A stretch of DNA of 64,000 nucleotides from Labia minor (taxonomy: Eukaryota; Arthropoda; Insecta; Dermaptera; Spongiphoridae): the NCBI GenBank assembly GCA_963082975.1, contig OY720348.1, positions 66,799,719 to 66,863,718 on the forward strand. The letters run 5' to 3'. The translations under genes were made by a program, and so were the position numbers. Positions 1 through 11,755 of this stretch are shown piece after piece. The notes under the pieces were generated by a model. That model saw only the letters and a program-made list of their open reading frames with translations. It was not told the origin of the DNA and did not search any database. The stretch's first letter is position 1. Each line of letters starts with the position of its first letter.

Positions 1-148
1 TGGTTCTGCAAAATATTTCGCACATATTCAGCTGACATCGTACAGGTCTCAGCTATCTTGAATGTTGAAAAATAAAGCAAAAAAAAAAAAACAAATTTAA
101 AAACATCGATTTTCTTGGTCAGGCCGTAAACTTTTCACCCCACCCTCG
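1..148 (-). mobile_element. mariner element M1, 5' end, cut by the window edge
   Basis: The terminal repeat ends at CACCCCACCCTCG (136-148) and is followed by the TA target at 149-150. On the minus strand the terminal repeat leads into an ATG at 38-36 that begins a mariner transposase N-terminus (MSAEYVRNIL). The same terminal repeat and start region recur at 38994-39160, so both belong to one mariner lineage. The rest of this copy lies outside the window. Confidence 0.8.
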
Positions 149-537
149 TATAACTAACTAAATTTTTGTATCGGTCGGTCAATATAGAATAATCGTTAGT
201 AGAATTAATTTTTTTTTATGGCATTATAACTTTTATGTATACATATTATGCTTAAACCCCTTATAATTCTTAACTCTTCATTTTATAACACCGTCCTGTG
301 TTTATCACTAGATAATATGGTCACCCTAACTTTTGTAAATAATAGACAGCAAAATGCAAATTTAATTATTTTTTAAATTAAATTATTTTCAAGAAAAAAG
401 TACTTTTAATATAAATATTTAAATAAAATCTCGATTAACAGATTAATAGAACATAATCATTCAGTTAGATTAAAATGAATTTGAAATATATCTGATATTT
501 AAATAGAAATAGTATAAAGAAAAGAATTATCACTGAC
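149..537. other. AT-rich Dscam intron sequence, nothing recognised
   Basis: This is low-complexity AT-rich sequence just downstream (minus strand) of the Ig2/Ig3 exon donor. I see no coding or repeat signature. Confidence 0.6.
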
Positions 538-805
538 CTATAAAATGGAGGTGGATGTCCGTCAGCTAAGCAAGGTATTACAAGCCGCTCATCTCGTCGT
601 ACTTCGAGTACTAATGACCTTTCTGAAAGGGTTGGTGCTAATTGTCCACGAGGTTCAGTAACTGTCATCCTCGCGGAACCTTCGCTGACTACAGTCTCAC
701 CGCTTAAACGATGAGTAACACGACACTGGTAACTATGAAAATTATCTGACGGTGATACATTCCAGATAACAAGCTCACCGCTTGGAATCATATGATATTT
801 TCCAT
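538..805 (-). CDS. Dscam: Dscam-family exon: second half of Ig2 and first half of Ig3
   Basis: Dscam is a cell-surface immunoglobulin-superfamily receptor used in neurite self-recognition and, in some arthropods, immunity. This 268-bp minus-strand exon starts after a pyrimidine-rich acceptor ending CAG (808-806) and ends at a GTCAGT donor (537-532). It opens with two bases that complete a codon with the 9578-9739 exon (phase 1) and ends in phase 2. The peptide starts GKYHMIPSGELVIWNV and holds the Ig2 F-strand cysteine (SYQCRVTHRLSGET). It then crosses TVTEP into Ig3 with its B-strand cysteine (LVIPCLADGHPPPFYR). In Drosophila Dscam1, as I recall it, this stretch is split between exon 5 and the variable exon 6. 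Here it is one exon. Which Dscam paralogue it is cannot be resolved. Confidence 0.9.
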
Positions 806-1037
806 CTGTAAAGAAAAAAAATTTAATTTATGAGTGAAATCGATAGATAATCGTCGTTATAAATTTTTAGTAGATTCACAGTTCAGCGATCTCCGCTAAA
901 AACGATGAGGGATTAATTTATAGAATATCTTAAAAACATAGTTTCGAAGAAAAACAATTTTTCAAAAAAATAAATATACACAATAAAGATTTAATGGAGA
1001 AAATCGATTTATATATATATTTATCATATCTTTATTT
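806..1037. other. AT-rich intron sequence, nothing recognised
   Basis: This lies between the exon acceptor and the first transposon. It contains the pyrimidine tract of the splice acceptor and otherwise shows no signature. Confidence 0.5.
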
Positions 1038-1046
1038 TCTATATAT

Positions 1047-1937
1047 ACACCCTCCATTCCAAAAGAAACCGAACTTTTTAAAAAAAATAGTACCACTAAT
1101 GCCATCTGTTGTAATATTTTACCCGTAGATGGCTTAGTCCCTCATTGACAACTGGTATAAATTTCATGACAATTGGATGCATACAACAAAAGTTATTGCG
1201 TTTCAAATGTCAGTGTGTTTTGTACATCGGTTGGAAAATGAGTTTCAAACAAAGAGCTGCAATTGATTTTTGTGTTAAACTTGGTAAAACATTTACTGAA
1301 ACGCACCAAATGCTACAAAATGCATATGATTGTCTATCCCGTACGCAAGTTTACGAGTGGTTCGGGCGATTCGAATCGGGTAGAGAGATGATGACGAAAG
1401 ATCAGGCCGTCCCATAACCGGATTTTTACGATTCAAAAGGAATTATCCACAAAGAATTTGTTCCACCCGGCTAGACAGTCATTGGAGAGTTTTACTTAGG
1501 CGTCATGAAGCGTTTGCTGGCAAGAATTCGACGTATTCGGCCAGAATATCGAGAAATCGGCAGTTGGACTCTTTTGCATGATAATGCACCCTCACATCGT
1601 TCGCAACTTGTAACTGAATTTTTGGTCAAAAATCATGTTATTCCTTTGCATCATTCGCCCTATTCATCAGATTTGGCTCCGTGCGACTTCTATCTGTTCC
1701 CTAAACTGCATTTGGCGATGACAGGAAAGTGGCACGCATCGATTGAAGCCATTGAGAAGGCGACGAGTGACGTCCTAAAGACCATTCCAATAAAGGACAT
1801 GGAGAAGTCGTGTTGTTGGAGCGTACAAATTTGTGTATCGATGCAGAAGTGGAATACATTGATTAATAAAAATGATTTGTTCCAAAATGTACATTGGTTT
1901 TTTGTTTTTTGTTAAAAAGTTCGGTTTCTTTTGGAAT
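1047..1937 (+). mobile_element. mariner element M2, internally deleted, DD34D type
   Basis: A perfect 26-bp inverted repeat bounds the element (1056-1081 and 1912-1937). Inside is a broken mariner transposase. The N-terminal helix-turn-helix part is at about 1238-1414 (MSFKQRAAIDFCVKLG to YEWFGRFESGRE). The C-terminal catalytic part is at about 1430-1870, with HDNAPSH and then APCDFYLFPKL, 34 residues between the two aspartates. The section normally between them is missing: sequence jumps from about 1413 to a DSKGIIHKEFVPPG stretch, which holds an in-frame TAG where CAG is expected. The element is about 890 bp against the usual 1.3 kb. The transposase is dead. Confidence 0.9.
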
Positions 1938-2565
1938 ATATATATATGTAAAAAAAAGTTTTTTGTCTGCGGATTGCGCAGACTTTAAAATTTTTTGCAC
2001 ATCTTTACGTTTTATGACCTTTAGAATCCAAAATAATTTTTTATCTCTGTCTGTTTGGAAAATTGTAATGTTATAGACTCAATATTGGTTAAACCGATTA
2101 CTATGAAATTACATCACAATATTCTTATATACCTCTATTTGAACATAGACTATATATTATATCAATAACTATTCAATAAGCGCAGAAATTAACTTTATAC
2201 AATTTATATAATACTCTATGTTGTTCATTCAGATTGTCTCGTTGTTCAGTGAAGAAATCGTATCATTTCCGACAATGAATATAAAATTAATAATTCTAGC
2301 AATTCCTATACAAAGAATGATTACAATAATTAAATTTTTATTTTAATTTCTAATGTTCAAATTTCTCTCAATTATTTAATCTATTCTAAAAGTTTTCATT
2401 TAATTAATTTATTTAATTCAAGCACAATGATTCAGAAATACTATCCTCTATTATAAAATATGTACATAATTAATTTACTGATTGAATTAAAATAAATGAA
2501 TACATATAATATACAGACTTTCAATCAAATACTATGTATCATTTCGGGGGTACAGGGGGTTCTGC
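1938..2565 (+). mobile_element. degenerate Helitron (Hel-1 family), 3' end lost
   Basis: The sequence follows the Hel-1 copy at 41080-41460 and the 3' region of 42000-42075: a GTTTTTTGTCTGC-like start, the TCTGTCTG tract, a TTGGTTAAACCGATTA block, and CGGGGGTACAGGGGG near 2550. The GC-rich 3' hairpin and CTAG end are absent. Its 5' tip appears split by mariner M2: TCTATATATA lies left of the mariner at about 1038-1047 and the AT tract resumes at 1938. Confidence 0.65.
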
Positions 2566-2712
2566 CATTTATTACCAATATATTATTATTATATTCTTTA
2601 ATCGAAATTATACTTTTTAAAGTTGTTTATATCAATGAAATATATAAAATAAATATGTCTAATATGTGTTATTGATTATTTAAAATTAACACTAACTAAA
2701 ATTATAGATAAT

Positions 2713-2754
<42 letters not shown>

Positions 2755-3147
2755 ATTTTTTTAATTGGAATATCCCTAAAAGTACAATAGATTTTTTTTA
2801 AATTTAAATGGTGGCTGTCAAAGTTAGTATCATTCATTCGTTCCTCTTTCTATGAGATAGTATAGAATAAGGACAAAGAGATAAATGATCAATGGAAGTT
2901 ACAAAGTTAAAATGAAAAGTTGCATCTTCATCTCATAATAGCTCACCAATTTAATAGTCCGGATAAACTAAAATTTAGATAGATATATTATTATTGATAT
3001 ATTGTCCGAAATATACCAAATAGCTTTATCTTTCAATATTTTTAATTCAATTTAATTATTTTATTTTAATTATTTTATTTATTTTGTAAAGAAATAAAAT
3101 TCTTTTTAAAATAGACAAAAAAAATTGTATTGAATTATTAATATTTT
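2566..3147. other. AT-rich intron with (TA)n at about 2717-2748
   Basis: I see only low-complexity sequence and a TA microsatellite here. No coding potential was found. Confidence 0.5.
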
Positions 3148-3743
3148 TACTATATCGCCAGAGATAGTATTGCGATCACGAAAATTTTCGATGTCGAGAT
3201 TTTGATGTTTATATACGTTTTGAAGGTTCCTGAATCATTTTCACTAAGGTTGAGAAAAATGTGTGTGTATGTGTGTAAACAAGATTACGCAAAAAACGGT
3301 TTGAGCTAGAATCATGAAATTTGATATACGGGCATTATTCAAAATTCGTAGTTTTCTAACAACTTTTGAGAAATGTAGCTCAGCCGGAAGAGGGTCATTA
3401 ATTACAACGTTTTGATTTTTTTTTCCTCTAAACTGACCGTAAAAATAAAGATATACCTATGTTTGATAGTTTTTCACATGATTAAAAATTGTATAAAACT
3501 GCTATATATAGAATTTCAGCTTGATTGAATCGCTAAAAGTTTCTGAATTAATTTTTTAACACTGCAAATCACGCACCAACACGTGACGTAGTGCCACCAA
3601 CAAAAAGCCAAACATGCGCTTGTTGAATAAATATTATTTATTAATTTTAATTTATAATTTATAATTAATTAAATTTAATTTAAATATAATATATGGTATT
3701 TAATAAAATTTAAATGCGAGATAGTCGAGTGGAGACACTCCAG
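3148..3743 (+). mobile_element. Family A element (Helentron-like, non-autonomous)
   Basis: The copy starts with TACTATATCGCCAGAGATAG and ends with the subterminal inverted repeat GCGAGATAGT and the hairpin GAGTG-GAGA-CACTC-CAG. Inside are a GT microsatellite, the TTTGAGCTAGAATCATGAAA block and the TGATTGAATCGCT block shared by all family A copies. It has no coding capacity. Confidence 0.8.
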
Positions 3744-4727
3744 CTTATTGTGTTTACTGTATGTATACCGAAATGCGCAACATTTATTATTTAATTCTTT
3801 GTTTGATTTGGGTGCTAGCAAAATTAATACATCTTTATGAAATTTATACATTTTTAAATGATTTGAATAGAAAAATAAAATTTTAAAAATAGATAAATTA
3901 AAAAAGCATTTTTTTTTTAATATATAACTGTAAAATCTTAAGAAGCAAAAAAAGTTTGTTGGTTGTTTTATAGAGAAAATGAAGAAAATATTTTATCAAA
4001 TTCTAGAGATGTTGTTGAGAATGAAATCCATCTTAGTGCGAAAAGCTTTTTAATATCACCCGAGGGAGATGGTGAGTGGTAATTAATTGGTATATACTAA
4101 GAAAGTCAGGTACCTAACGGTATTTAATAGGACTTGTGTTAGTATAGCAGTCAAGTCATAAACGGGGATCCGCCCCTAGGGTTGCGCAGTCTGCCTGATC
4201 AATGCCCTTGCCTCTTACACTTGTAATGGAGTTTCCATGTTTTGCCTGATATAGTTATGGCACTTAGATTATTTCACCAAATAAAGAAAACAACTAAAAA
4301 TATAGCAATTACTTGTGGGGCAACTTGGACTAAGAGAGATCAACGCTATATAAATATTCAATCTTACTTTAGTCAATTAACTTGTTAAATTGAATTATAT
4401 TAAATTTCAAAAGCTTAGTCCAATTCGTGTCCCGAATTTAATAGGAAATTTTATAGTTATAAATTACGTTTATTAACGTATATTCAAAATTCACGATGCT
4501 ATATAAATTCATCTTCAATTGAAAAATTAAATAAAACCATTATATGATTACAATTAAACAGGCTGATGTATTGGTGGGATTTTTAACAATAAAAATAGAC
4601 CCATCGAACTCTTATTTATGAAAAAAATCATTTTAATTGGTTTTTAATTGCTTAATAAAAATGTGTTATTAAAATGAAAGGATGTCAAAATAAATCTTTG
4701 AAGTTGTTTATTAATCATACTTGAAAA

Positions 4728-4787
<60 letters not shown>

Positions 4788-5124
4788 AATATGAATATTA
4801 AAATGATATTAATGTAAATGCATATATGATCTTTTGAAAATACACTCCATAACAAACGTGACCATTTATTTTTTTCCTAAAATCGGGACATTTTTTAATT
4901 ATCGGTAATAGTTTGGGGAGGCTATGAAGTAAACATATATTTATAATTATTTTTGTTTATTAAAATGAAAATAACTGAAAAATATAGTAAATAATATAAC
5001 AATAACTTAGTATAATAATATAATAATAAATTTAAAATAAGAGACAAGCTACCTGAAAACGGGGCGTATGATCACTTTATATATAATATATTCTTTTAAT
5101 TCATATCACTATATTAAAGATTCA
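3744..5124. other. AT-rich intron, no gene seen
   Basis: A (TA)n tract lies at about 4731-4781. Around 4060-4260 the sequence is less AT-biased (for example GGGGATCCGCCCCTAGGG near 4160), but it has no recognisable tRNA, ORF or repeat partner in the window. Confidence 0.5.
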
Positions 5125-6215
5125 AAAAAGATTTATAAAAGAAAAAATATTCTATTCGATATAATAATTTCAAAAGTTTATTAAAATGAACTTTTCCAAT
5201 AGTTTTTTATTAAATAAAATTTGTAAGGTCTTATTTAAAGTTTGAATTCAGTGAAATTTTCTATTGTTAAATTAATATAAATTCAGAAAATTATTCAAAA
5301 TATTTCATATTAAATAAATAGTACCTGGATTATATAATCTGCCCAAGAATATTATAAAGTTGGGGAGATTCATTACCTGGAAATTTATGTGAATATCTTC
5401 CATTCTCCAATTCTTTACTTGTTATGTCTATATATATATATAAATACCGTGCCCGGTAAACTGCATAATTATCCTTTTCTCATATAAAAAATTATAAATT
5501 CTTTATGTTAAAAAACCGATCAAAATATTTAAAGCTCAACGCTACTAAACTGAGGCTTCCCTTAGTTCAAAGAATACCTATTGGTCGTCCAATGAATACA
5601 AAAATAATAATTCAAACAATTCGAACAATTATTCAAATAAATCAATTTGAAATTTAAATTATAAATATAAAAAAAAATATCATTTAAATTAAATTATTAA
5701 AATTTAATATTTAAAGTTGGGGAGATTCAAAATAAATTACCTGGAAATTTAAGTGGGTGAATATTTTCCATTCTCCAATTCTTTACTTGTTATGTATATA
5801 CTGGGCCCGGTAAACTGTATAATTATCCTTTTTTCATATATATCGTACTGAATGAATATAATTTTTCATCAATCAATATATATTTATATATATTCTAAAA
5901 AAATTATAAATTCTTTATGATAAACAACCGATCAAATTATTTAAAGCTCAACGCTACTAAACTGAGGCTTCCCTTAGTTCAAAGAATAAATATTGGTCGT
6001 CCAATGAATACAAATATAATAATTCAAACAATTCGCATAATTATTCAAATTTGAAATTTAAATTATAAATATTAAAAAATATCACTTAAATTAAATTTTA
6101 ATTTAAAAAGTTAATATTTTAAATAATTTATTAAAATTATAGGTCATACTTATTTTATAGTTTAATATGAATTAGATATTCATGTTTCTTCATTTATCAT
6201 TGTAATTAATATCTT
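5125..6215 (+). repeat. Family T interspersed repeat with two internal tandem units
   Basis: The flanks and internal units match 9855-11400. Each internal unit (about 360-410 bp) begins AAAGTTGGGGAGATTC (about 5356 and 5714). It includes GTGCCCGGTAAACTG or its variants, and a CTCAACGCTACTAAACTGAG block. This copy has two units and the other has three. No open frame or terminal inverted repeat was found, so the transposon class is unknown. Confidence 0.7.
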
Positions 6216-6839
6216 AAAAAAATAAATTATATTTTGATTTCCTAGTAATATATTAATATAAAAAATAAATAAAAAGACTTGAAATTATATTTATTGCATT
6301 TTTTTTTAAGACAGGATGTATGATGACAAATTTTTTTGTTATACTTCAGACCAGGATTAGTTTTTAATAATTTTCTTCGAAAATTTTTCTTCTATCAAAA
6401 AATTGAAAAGTCAATTATTTATATCATTGTGAAGCCAAAAGAACCCATCGACAGTTGTCACTCCCATTTAGAAAATGAGTTAAACAAAATTTGCTATATA
6501 AATAAAAATATTTAATCTCTCTACTAATATGGATTATTATTATTATAAATTATAAAAGAAATATTATTATAAAAGAAGGGACAACAACCTTAAGCCACAT
6601 GAAGGGTGGAAGATGTAAAGAATTAAGAGAATCTTTTTTAACTAATTAACAACATTTCTCCTTTGGCCTATTGTTCATGTTTTATTTTATTTCATAACAA
6701 AGAGATGCGGGGACCAATTGACTAATAACATGATTTATGTGGTAGCCATTATTTAAATTAAACTACATATAAAGAAAATCTATGTTAGAAAGAAGAATGT
6801 AGACCTGTCGACGATGATTTCTGGTAAAAACAAAAAAAT
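6216..6839. other. AT-rich intron, nothing recognised
   Basis: I see no coding frame and no clear match to other repeats in the window. Confidence 0.45.
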
Positions 6840-7380
6840 CTGGAGTGTCTCCACTCGACTATCTTGCAAATTTGAATTGGATTAATTAACATAAATTTAA
6901 TTCACACATTAAATAATAAATTAAGTATAATTGAATTGGATTAATTAATTAATTCATTAAAAAAAATTAAATTTAGAGTATAATATTGTTTTATTCAATT
7001 AAATTAATAAATAAATATTTAAATTTAAGTTTAAAACCTTTACCTTCATTTTTAAGTCAAAATGTAAAAATTAATTCCGGTACTATCGGCGATTCAATCA
7101 AATGAAAACGTGGTAGGTAATGAATGACCCCCTTCCGAATGAGCAAAAGTGGATAGAAAACTATAAGTTTTGAATAATGCCCGTATACCAAATTTCATTA
7201 TTCTATCTCAAACCGTTTTTGCTTAATCTTGTCTATATACACCCCCCCCCCCACACACACACAGACATTTTTCATAACCTTAGTGAAAATGACTCAGGGA
7301 CCTTAAAAACGTATAAAAACATCAAAATCTCTACATCGAAAATTTTCGTGATCGCAATACTATCTCTGATGTGTTAGTAA
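6840..7380 (-). mobile_element. Family A element
   Basis: This is an inverted copy starting CTGGAGTGTCTCCACTCGAC and ending with GATCGCAATACTATCTCTGA. It contains a C-rich and CA-repeat tract at 7240-7263. Its 5' tip, the last bases on the plus strand, is degenerate. Confidence 0.75.
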
Positions 7381-7439
7381 AAAGTAACCATTCATTCTTT
7401 GATCTCTTAAAAGTTAAACGTAAAGTGAAAAAAAGTAAA

Positions 7440-7745
7440 TATACTATGCTTTTTAACCTAAATAATGAAAATAAAAAAGTATTCAATAATATCTTTGAGT
7501 GTTCTGGTCAAGAGAATGTTTGTGTGCTATTGTGCATTCTTCCCAGATGTTAATTTTGCATTTTTTCAGTACCATGCAATGGTTGTTTTTTATGTTATAC
7601 TCTGGGTCTGGGTTATTTTGTATATTCAATGGCAGTTTTACTGAATAATCTGTCCTGCCTTCATTCAATAAAGTGACTGCAATGCCAGATGATGCAACGA
7701 CCAAAACGATGCCATTATTAGATCGTAGGTACTCATATTTTGACG
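7440..7745 (-). pseudogene. Helitron replicase fragment: PIF1-like helicase domain
   Basis: Translation of the minus strand gives LRSNNGIVLVVASSGIAVTL, then a GRTDYSVKLPLNIQ stretch, then KINIWEECTIAHKHSL. This is the characteristic segment of the PIF1-family helicase domain in Helitron RepHel proteins, covering the VASSGIA region after Walker A and a Walker-B-like WDEC motif, here WEEC. After HKHSL the frame shifts: the expected RTLKDI continues in another frame at about 7495-7480. Only about 100 codons survive and neither the Rep nuclease part nor the Walker A loop is visible. It is a decayed piece of an autonomous Helitron and fits the many non-autonomous Helitrons in the window. Confidence 0.8.
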
Positions 7746-8631
7746 AGAATTAGCAAAATAAGAAATGTTTTACCAGTGTATCCAAAAAAAAGGCATCCAC
7801 CTTATCCCACTAAAACTGCCGAGATAATGTGTTTTGTTCATACATTAATAGTGGGACATTACGAGTAACAATCGCTGTCATTTCTGCAGTATTGTACTTT
7901 CACGATTACATTTCGTACATTCCACAATTAATTTCATTGTACATTAAATTAGATCCACTTCGATTTAACGAATTCATACCTTCTAATATCAAATTCTTTT
8001 TTTTATTAATAAATATAAAAATTATTAAACCAAATTAAATTCCAAAATAAAACTAAATGAATTAATTCAATAAAAATTAATTGAAGTTAAATTATGATTA
8101 AAAATTTATGTTTTTATAATTTTTATAAAGGAATGATTACAAAGATTCCAAGAGCAACCCCCCCCCCCCCCCACAAGATTGAATTATATGTACAAAGGAC
8201 ATTTTTATGAACTTATAGCTGGTTTTTTTGATTAGATATTCATAAAATTCATAGCCTATGTTCTATTCTTCTACTTACCTCTTACCAAAATACACATACA
8301 AAATTACATTCAAATAGATCTAGCAGTTTCGGAGGAGTTTATGGTCAAAAACCATGAGACGAGAGTTGTATATATATATGTAATATCATATTAAATTACT
8401 TATTTAATAATAATAAAAAATTATATAAATAAAATAATATAGTTCCAGTAAATTGTTAAATTTACAAAGATAATTAATCTGGTTTAATTATCGGACACAT
8501 CTAAAGAGAAATTTTTCAGTATATAATAACGCATGCAATTTACGATGATTTTTGAAGAATAATCTATTTATCTTACAAATTATAATTCTAATCATATGGA
8601 AAATTTTATAATTTTAATTCTTAAGGAAATT
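7746..8631. other. AT-rich intron; poly-C tract near 8158-8172
   Basis: No gene was recognised. A short plus-strand frame at 7829-8038 has no familiar motif and ends in low-complexity sequence. Confidence 0.45.
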
Positions 8632-8639
8632 CTATATAG

Positions 8640-8910
8640 CAGAGGTTCCCAAATTGTTTCGATAAACGGCTCCCATAATACATCGGATTTTTTCCGCGGC
8701 TCCCTTAATTAGGGTGACCATATTTCGAAAATTTTGAAAAAAGTACGAAATATTCAAAAGCTTAGCCCAGGAAACGTTTGAGGTATTTTTTAGAAGCATA
8801 TTGAAAAAATTTTGACCTATTTTTTTTAGAACCAAAAAATTTCAACTATTAGGAAATTTTTTCGCGGCTACCTTATGACGGCGTCGCGGCTCACAGTTTG
8901 GGAATCACTG
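8640..8910. mobile_element. hAT-type MITE with 8-bp target duplication
   Basis: The ends are CAGAGGTTCCCAAA on the left and TTTGGGAATCACTG on the right. These are imperfect inverted repeats of the CAGNGGTTCCCAA type used by hAT transposons. The 8-bp sequence CTATATAG flanks both sides (8632-8639 and 8911-8918). The element is 271 bp and has no transposase. Confidence 0.9.
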
Positions 8911-8918
8911 CTATATAG

Positions 8919-9577
8919 GTTAGTTTTAAACCTCTTGATCAGAATCAGAAAATATTTTTTAAATAAAAATGTAATATTTACTAAAAAATAATTTTAATAT
9001 TATTTTAATATAATTTAATTTTAATTAAGTATACTTAATGGATAATCCACCAATGATAGAAAGAAATATGTTTTTATAGTTATACACCACAATAAAAGAA
9101 TTAAATTTGGGAGTGGGCGAGATTAGAAGCTCAATATGAAATTTAAAAAAAAATTTAAAAAATCATTATAATGAAGAATTATTTCTTCGTAATTTTTTAT
9201 AAATATTGTATCCAATTTCAACTTCTCTTAAATTTGACAAGTTTACAGATAAAAAAAATATTTCAATATCAATTCTATTGAATAATGGCTCAGAACATTT
9301 AGAAAAAATTTATTTTATTATACTATATATATTATACTTTATTATACTTTATCATATTATACTATATAATATATTATAGAATTAGTATTATCAACCAAGT
9401 CGTAAACTTGATTGTGATTAACGAGACTAGAATCGATTCGTCCATCTACGCATGTTTAATGTACATATATGAAAAAAAAATCAGAAATTATTTAGAAAAA
9501 AAAATTTGAAAACTAAAAAATGTTAATAAGATTAAGTGAAACTTTGAAAAAGGTTGAAAAGATGGAAAGGAGCTTAC
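8919..9577. other. AT-rich intron next to the Ig2 exon donor
   Basis: Apart from the donor at 9577-9572, I see nothing recognisable. Confidence 0.45.
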
Positions 9578-9739
9578 CGCCGTCTGTTGATGGGAAGATG
9601 TTGAAAGTTTGATCTTGTAACCAGGATGTGACGGTCACCAAATCTCGTACGAAGCTCGGCACGTGGCAGCGCAGGACAGCTGCGCCTCCTCGGATGGCGG
9701 TGCCACCCCCCGCTGACACCGAGAAATCTTGCATCACCA
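9578..9739 (-). CDS. Dscam: Dscam-family exon: first half of Ig2
   Basis: This 162-bp exon follows an acceptor ending TTACAG (9745-9740) and ends at a GTAAGC donor (9577-9572). Both ends are phase 1, so it joins the Ig1 exon (codon G+TG = Val) and the 538-805 exon (G+AT = Asp) without breaking frame. The peptide reads VVMQDFSVSAGGGTAIRGGA and then AVLRCHVPSFVRDLV. It holds the Ig2 B-strand cysteine and the core tryptophan (TSWLQDQ). The size and position match exon 4 of Drosophila Dscam1, which exists there as a cluster of alternatives. Only one copy is visible here. The exon is far richer in G and C than its flanks. Confidence 0.92.
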
Positions 9740-9854
9740 CTGTAATCCAATCCAATCGATTAATTACAAATCTGTTGCGCCTGTCTTTTAATTTTTAATA
9801 ATATGCTAATGGTTGTGAATTTTAAGTAGTACACTTAGGGCCAACCAAGGGTTC

Positions 9855-11400
9855 TAATAAGATTTATAAACGGAAAAATATTCTAATCGATATAACAATT
9901 TCAAAAGTTTATTAAAATGAACTTTTCCAATAGTTTTTTATTAAATAAAATTTGTAAGGTCTTATTTAAAGTTTGAATTCAGTGAAATTTTTTATTGTTA
10001 AATTAATATAAATTCAGAAAATTATTCAAAATATTTCATATTAAATAAATAGTACCTGGATTAAATAATCTGCCCAAGAATATTATAAAGTTGGGGAGAT
10101 TCATTACCTGGAAATTTATGTGAATATCTTCCATTTTCCAATTCTTTACTTGGTATGTAAATATATATATATATATACATTATCCTTTTCTCATATATAT
10201 CGTACTGAATGAATAGAATTTTTCATCATTCAATATATTATATATATATATATATTTTCTAAAAAATTTATAAATTCTTTATGATAAAAAACGATCAAAA
10301 TATTTAAAGATCAAGTCTACTAAACTGAGGCTTCGCTTAGTTCAAAGAATACCTATTGGTTGTCCAATGAATACAAGAATAATAATTCAAACAATTCGCA
10401 CAATTATTCAAATAAATCAATTTGAAATTTAAATTATAAATATAAAAAAAATATCATTTAAATTAAAAATTTAATATTTAAAGTTGGGGAGATTCAATAT
10501 TAATTACCTGGGAATGTATGTGTGTGAATGAATATCTTCCATTCTCCAATTCTCTAGTTGGTATATATATATATATATTTATAAATACATACCGTGCCCG
10601 GTAAACTGTATAATTATCCTTTTCTCATATATATCGTACGGCATGAATAGAATTTTTCATCAATCAATATATATTTATATATATTCTAAAAAATTTATAA
10701 ATTCTTTATGATAAAAAACCTATCAAATTATTTAAAGCTCAACGCTACAAAACTGAAGCTTCGCTTAGTTCAAAGAATACCTATCGATCGTCCAATGAAT
10801 ACAAAAATAATAATACAATCAATTCAAACAATTATTCAAATTTGAAATTTAAATTATAAATATTAAAAAAAAATATCATTAATAATTAAATATTTAAAAT
10901 TTAATATTTAAAGTTGGGGAGATTCAAAATAAATTACCTGAGAATCTTCCATTCTCCAATTCTTTACTTGGTATATATACATACTGTGCCCGGTAAACTG
11001 GATAATTATCCTTTTCTCATATATATCGTACTGAATGAATAGAATTTATCATCAATCAATATATATATATATATATATTTTCTAAAAAATTTATAAATGC
11101 TATATGATATAAAACCGATCAAAATATTTAAAGCTCCACGCTACTAAACTGACGTTTCCCTTGGTTCAAAGAATACATATCGGTCGTCGAATGAATATAA
11201 AAATAATAATTCAAGCAAATCGCACAATTATTCAAATTTGAAATTTAAATTATAAATATTAAAAAAGTATCATTTAAATTAAATATTTAAAATTTAATAT
11301 TTTAATTGATTTATTAAAATTATTAGATCATACTTATTTTATAGTTTAGTATGAATTAGATATTCATGATTCCTCATTTATAATTATAATTAAAAAAATA
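9855..11400 (+). repeat. Family T interspersed repeat with three internal tandem units
   Basis: The left flank (from about 9855) and right flank (to about 11400) match 5125-6215. Internal units begin AAAGTTGGGGAGATTC at about 10086, 10479 and 10910. Each holds a TA microsatellite and a GTGCCCGGTAAACTG-type block, which is partly lost in the first unit. The element has no ORF. It sits in the intron upstream of the first Ig2 exon. Confidence 0.7.
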
Positions 11401-11755
11401 ATTTAAAATAAGTTGAGTTTTTAAAAGATCATAAATATAAATAGTAATTAATTAATAATAATTATAATATTAATATAATATAATATATAATTATAATATA
11501 AAGTTATTCACGATCAAAGAATCAGTGTCAAAGGAAAAGATGGAAAAGAAACCAGCTGATGATGAATTACTTTCCGAAATCCTAATAAAGCAAGCAAGTA
11601 CGTATAATGTGGTGGCTGAAACCAAAAACATTTGAGTTCAATAGCGCCAAAGAGATAGGTAGATAAATGCAGGAATTCAACAATTCAAGGCAGGAATGAT
11701 AGACACTTTATTAATAAAGAAATCTTCGATTACGAAATATATATGGTATTTGATT
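11401..11755. other. AT-rich intron, nothing recognised
   Basis: This is simple AT sequence followed by a short, less biased stretch (about 11515-11650) with no recognisable frame. Confidence 0.45.

Noticed and set aside
4140-4260. GC-richer stretch considered as a tRNA or small RNA gene
   Set aside because: There are no A/B boxes or cloverleaf, and no repeat partner.
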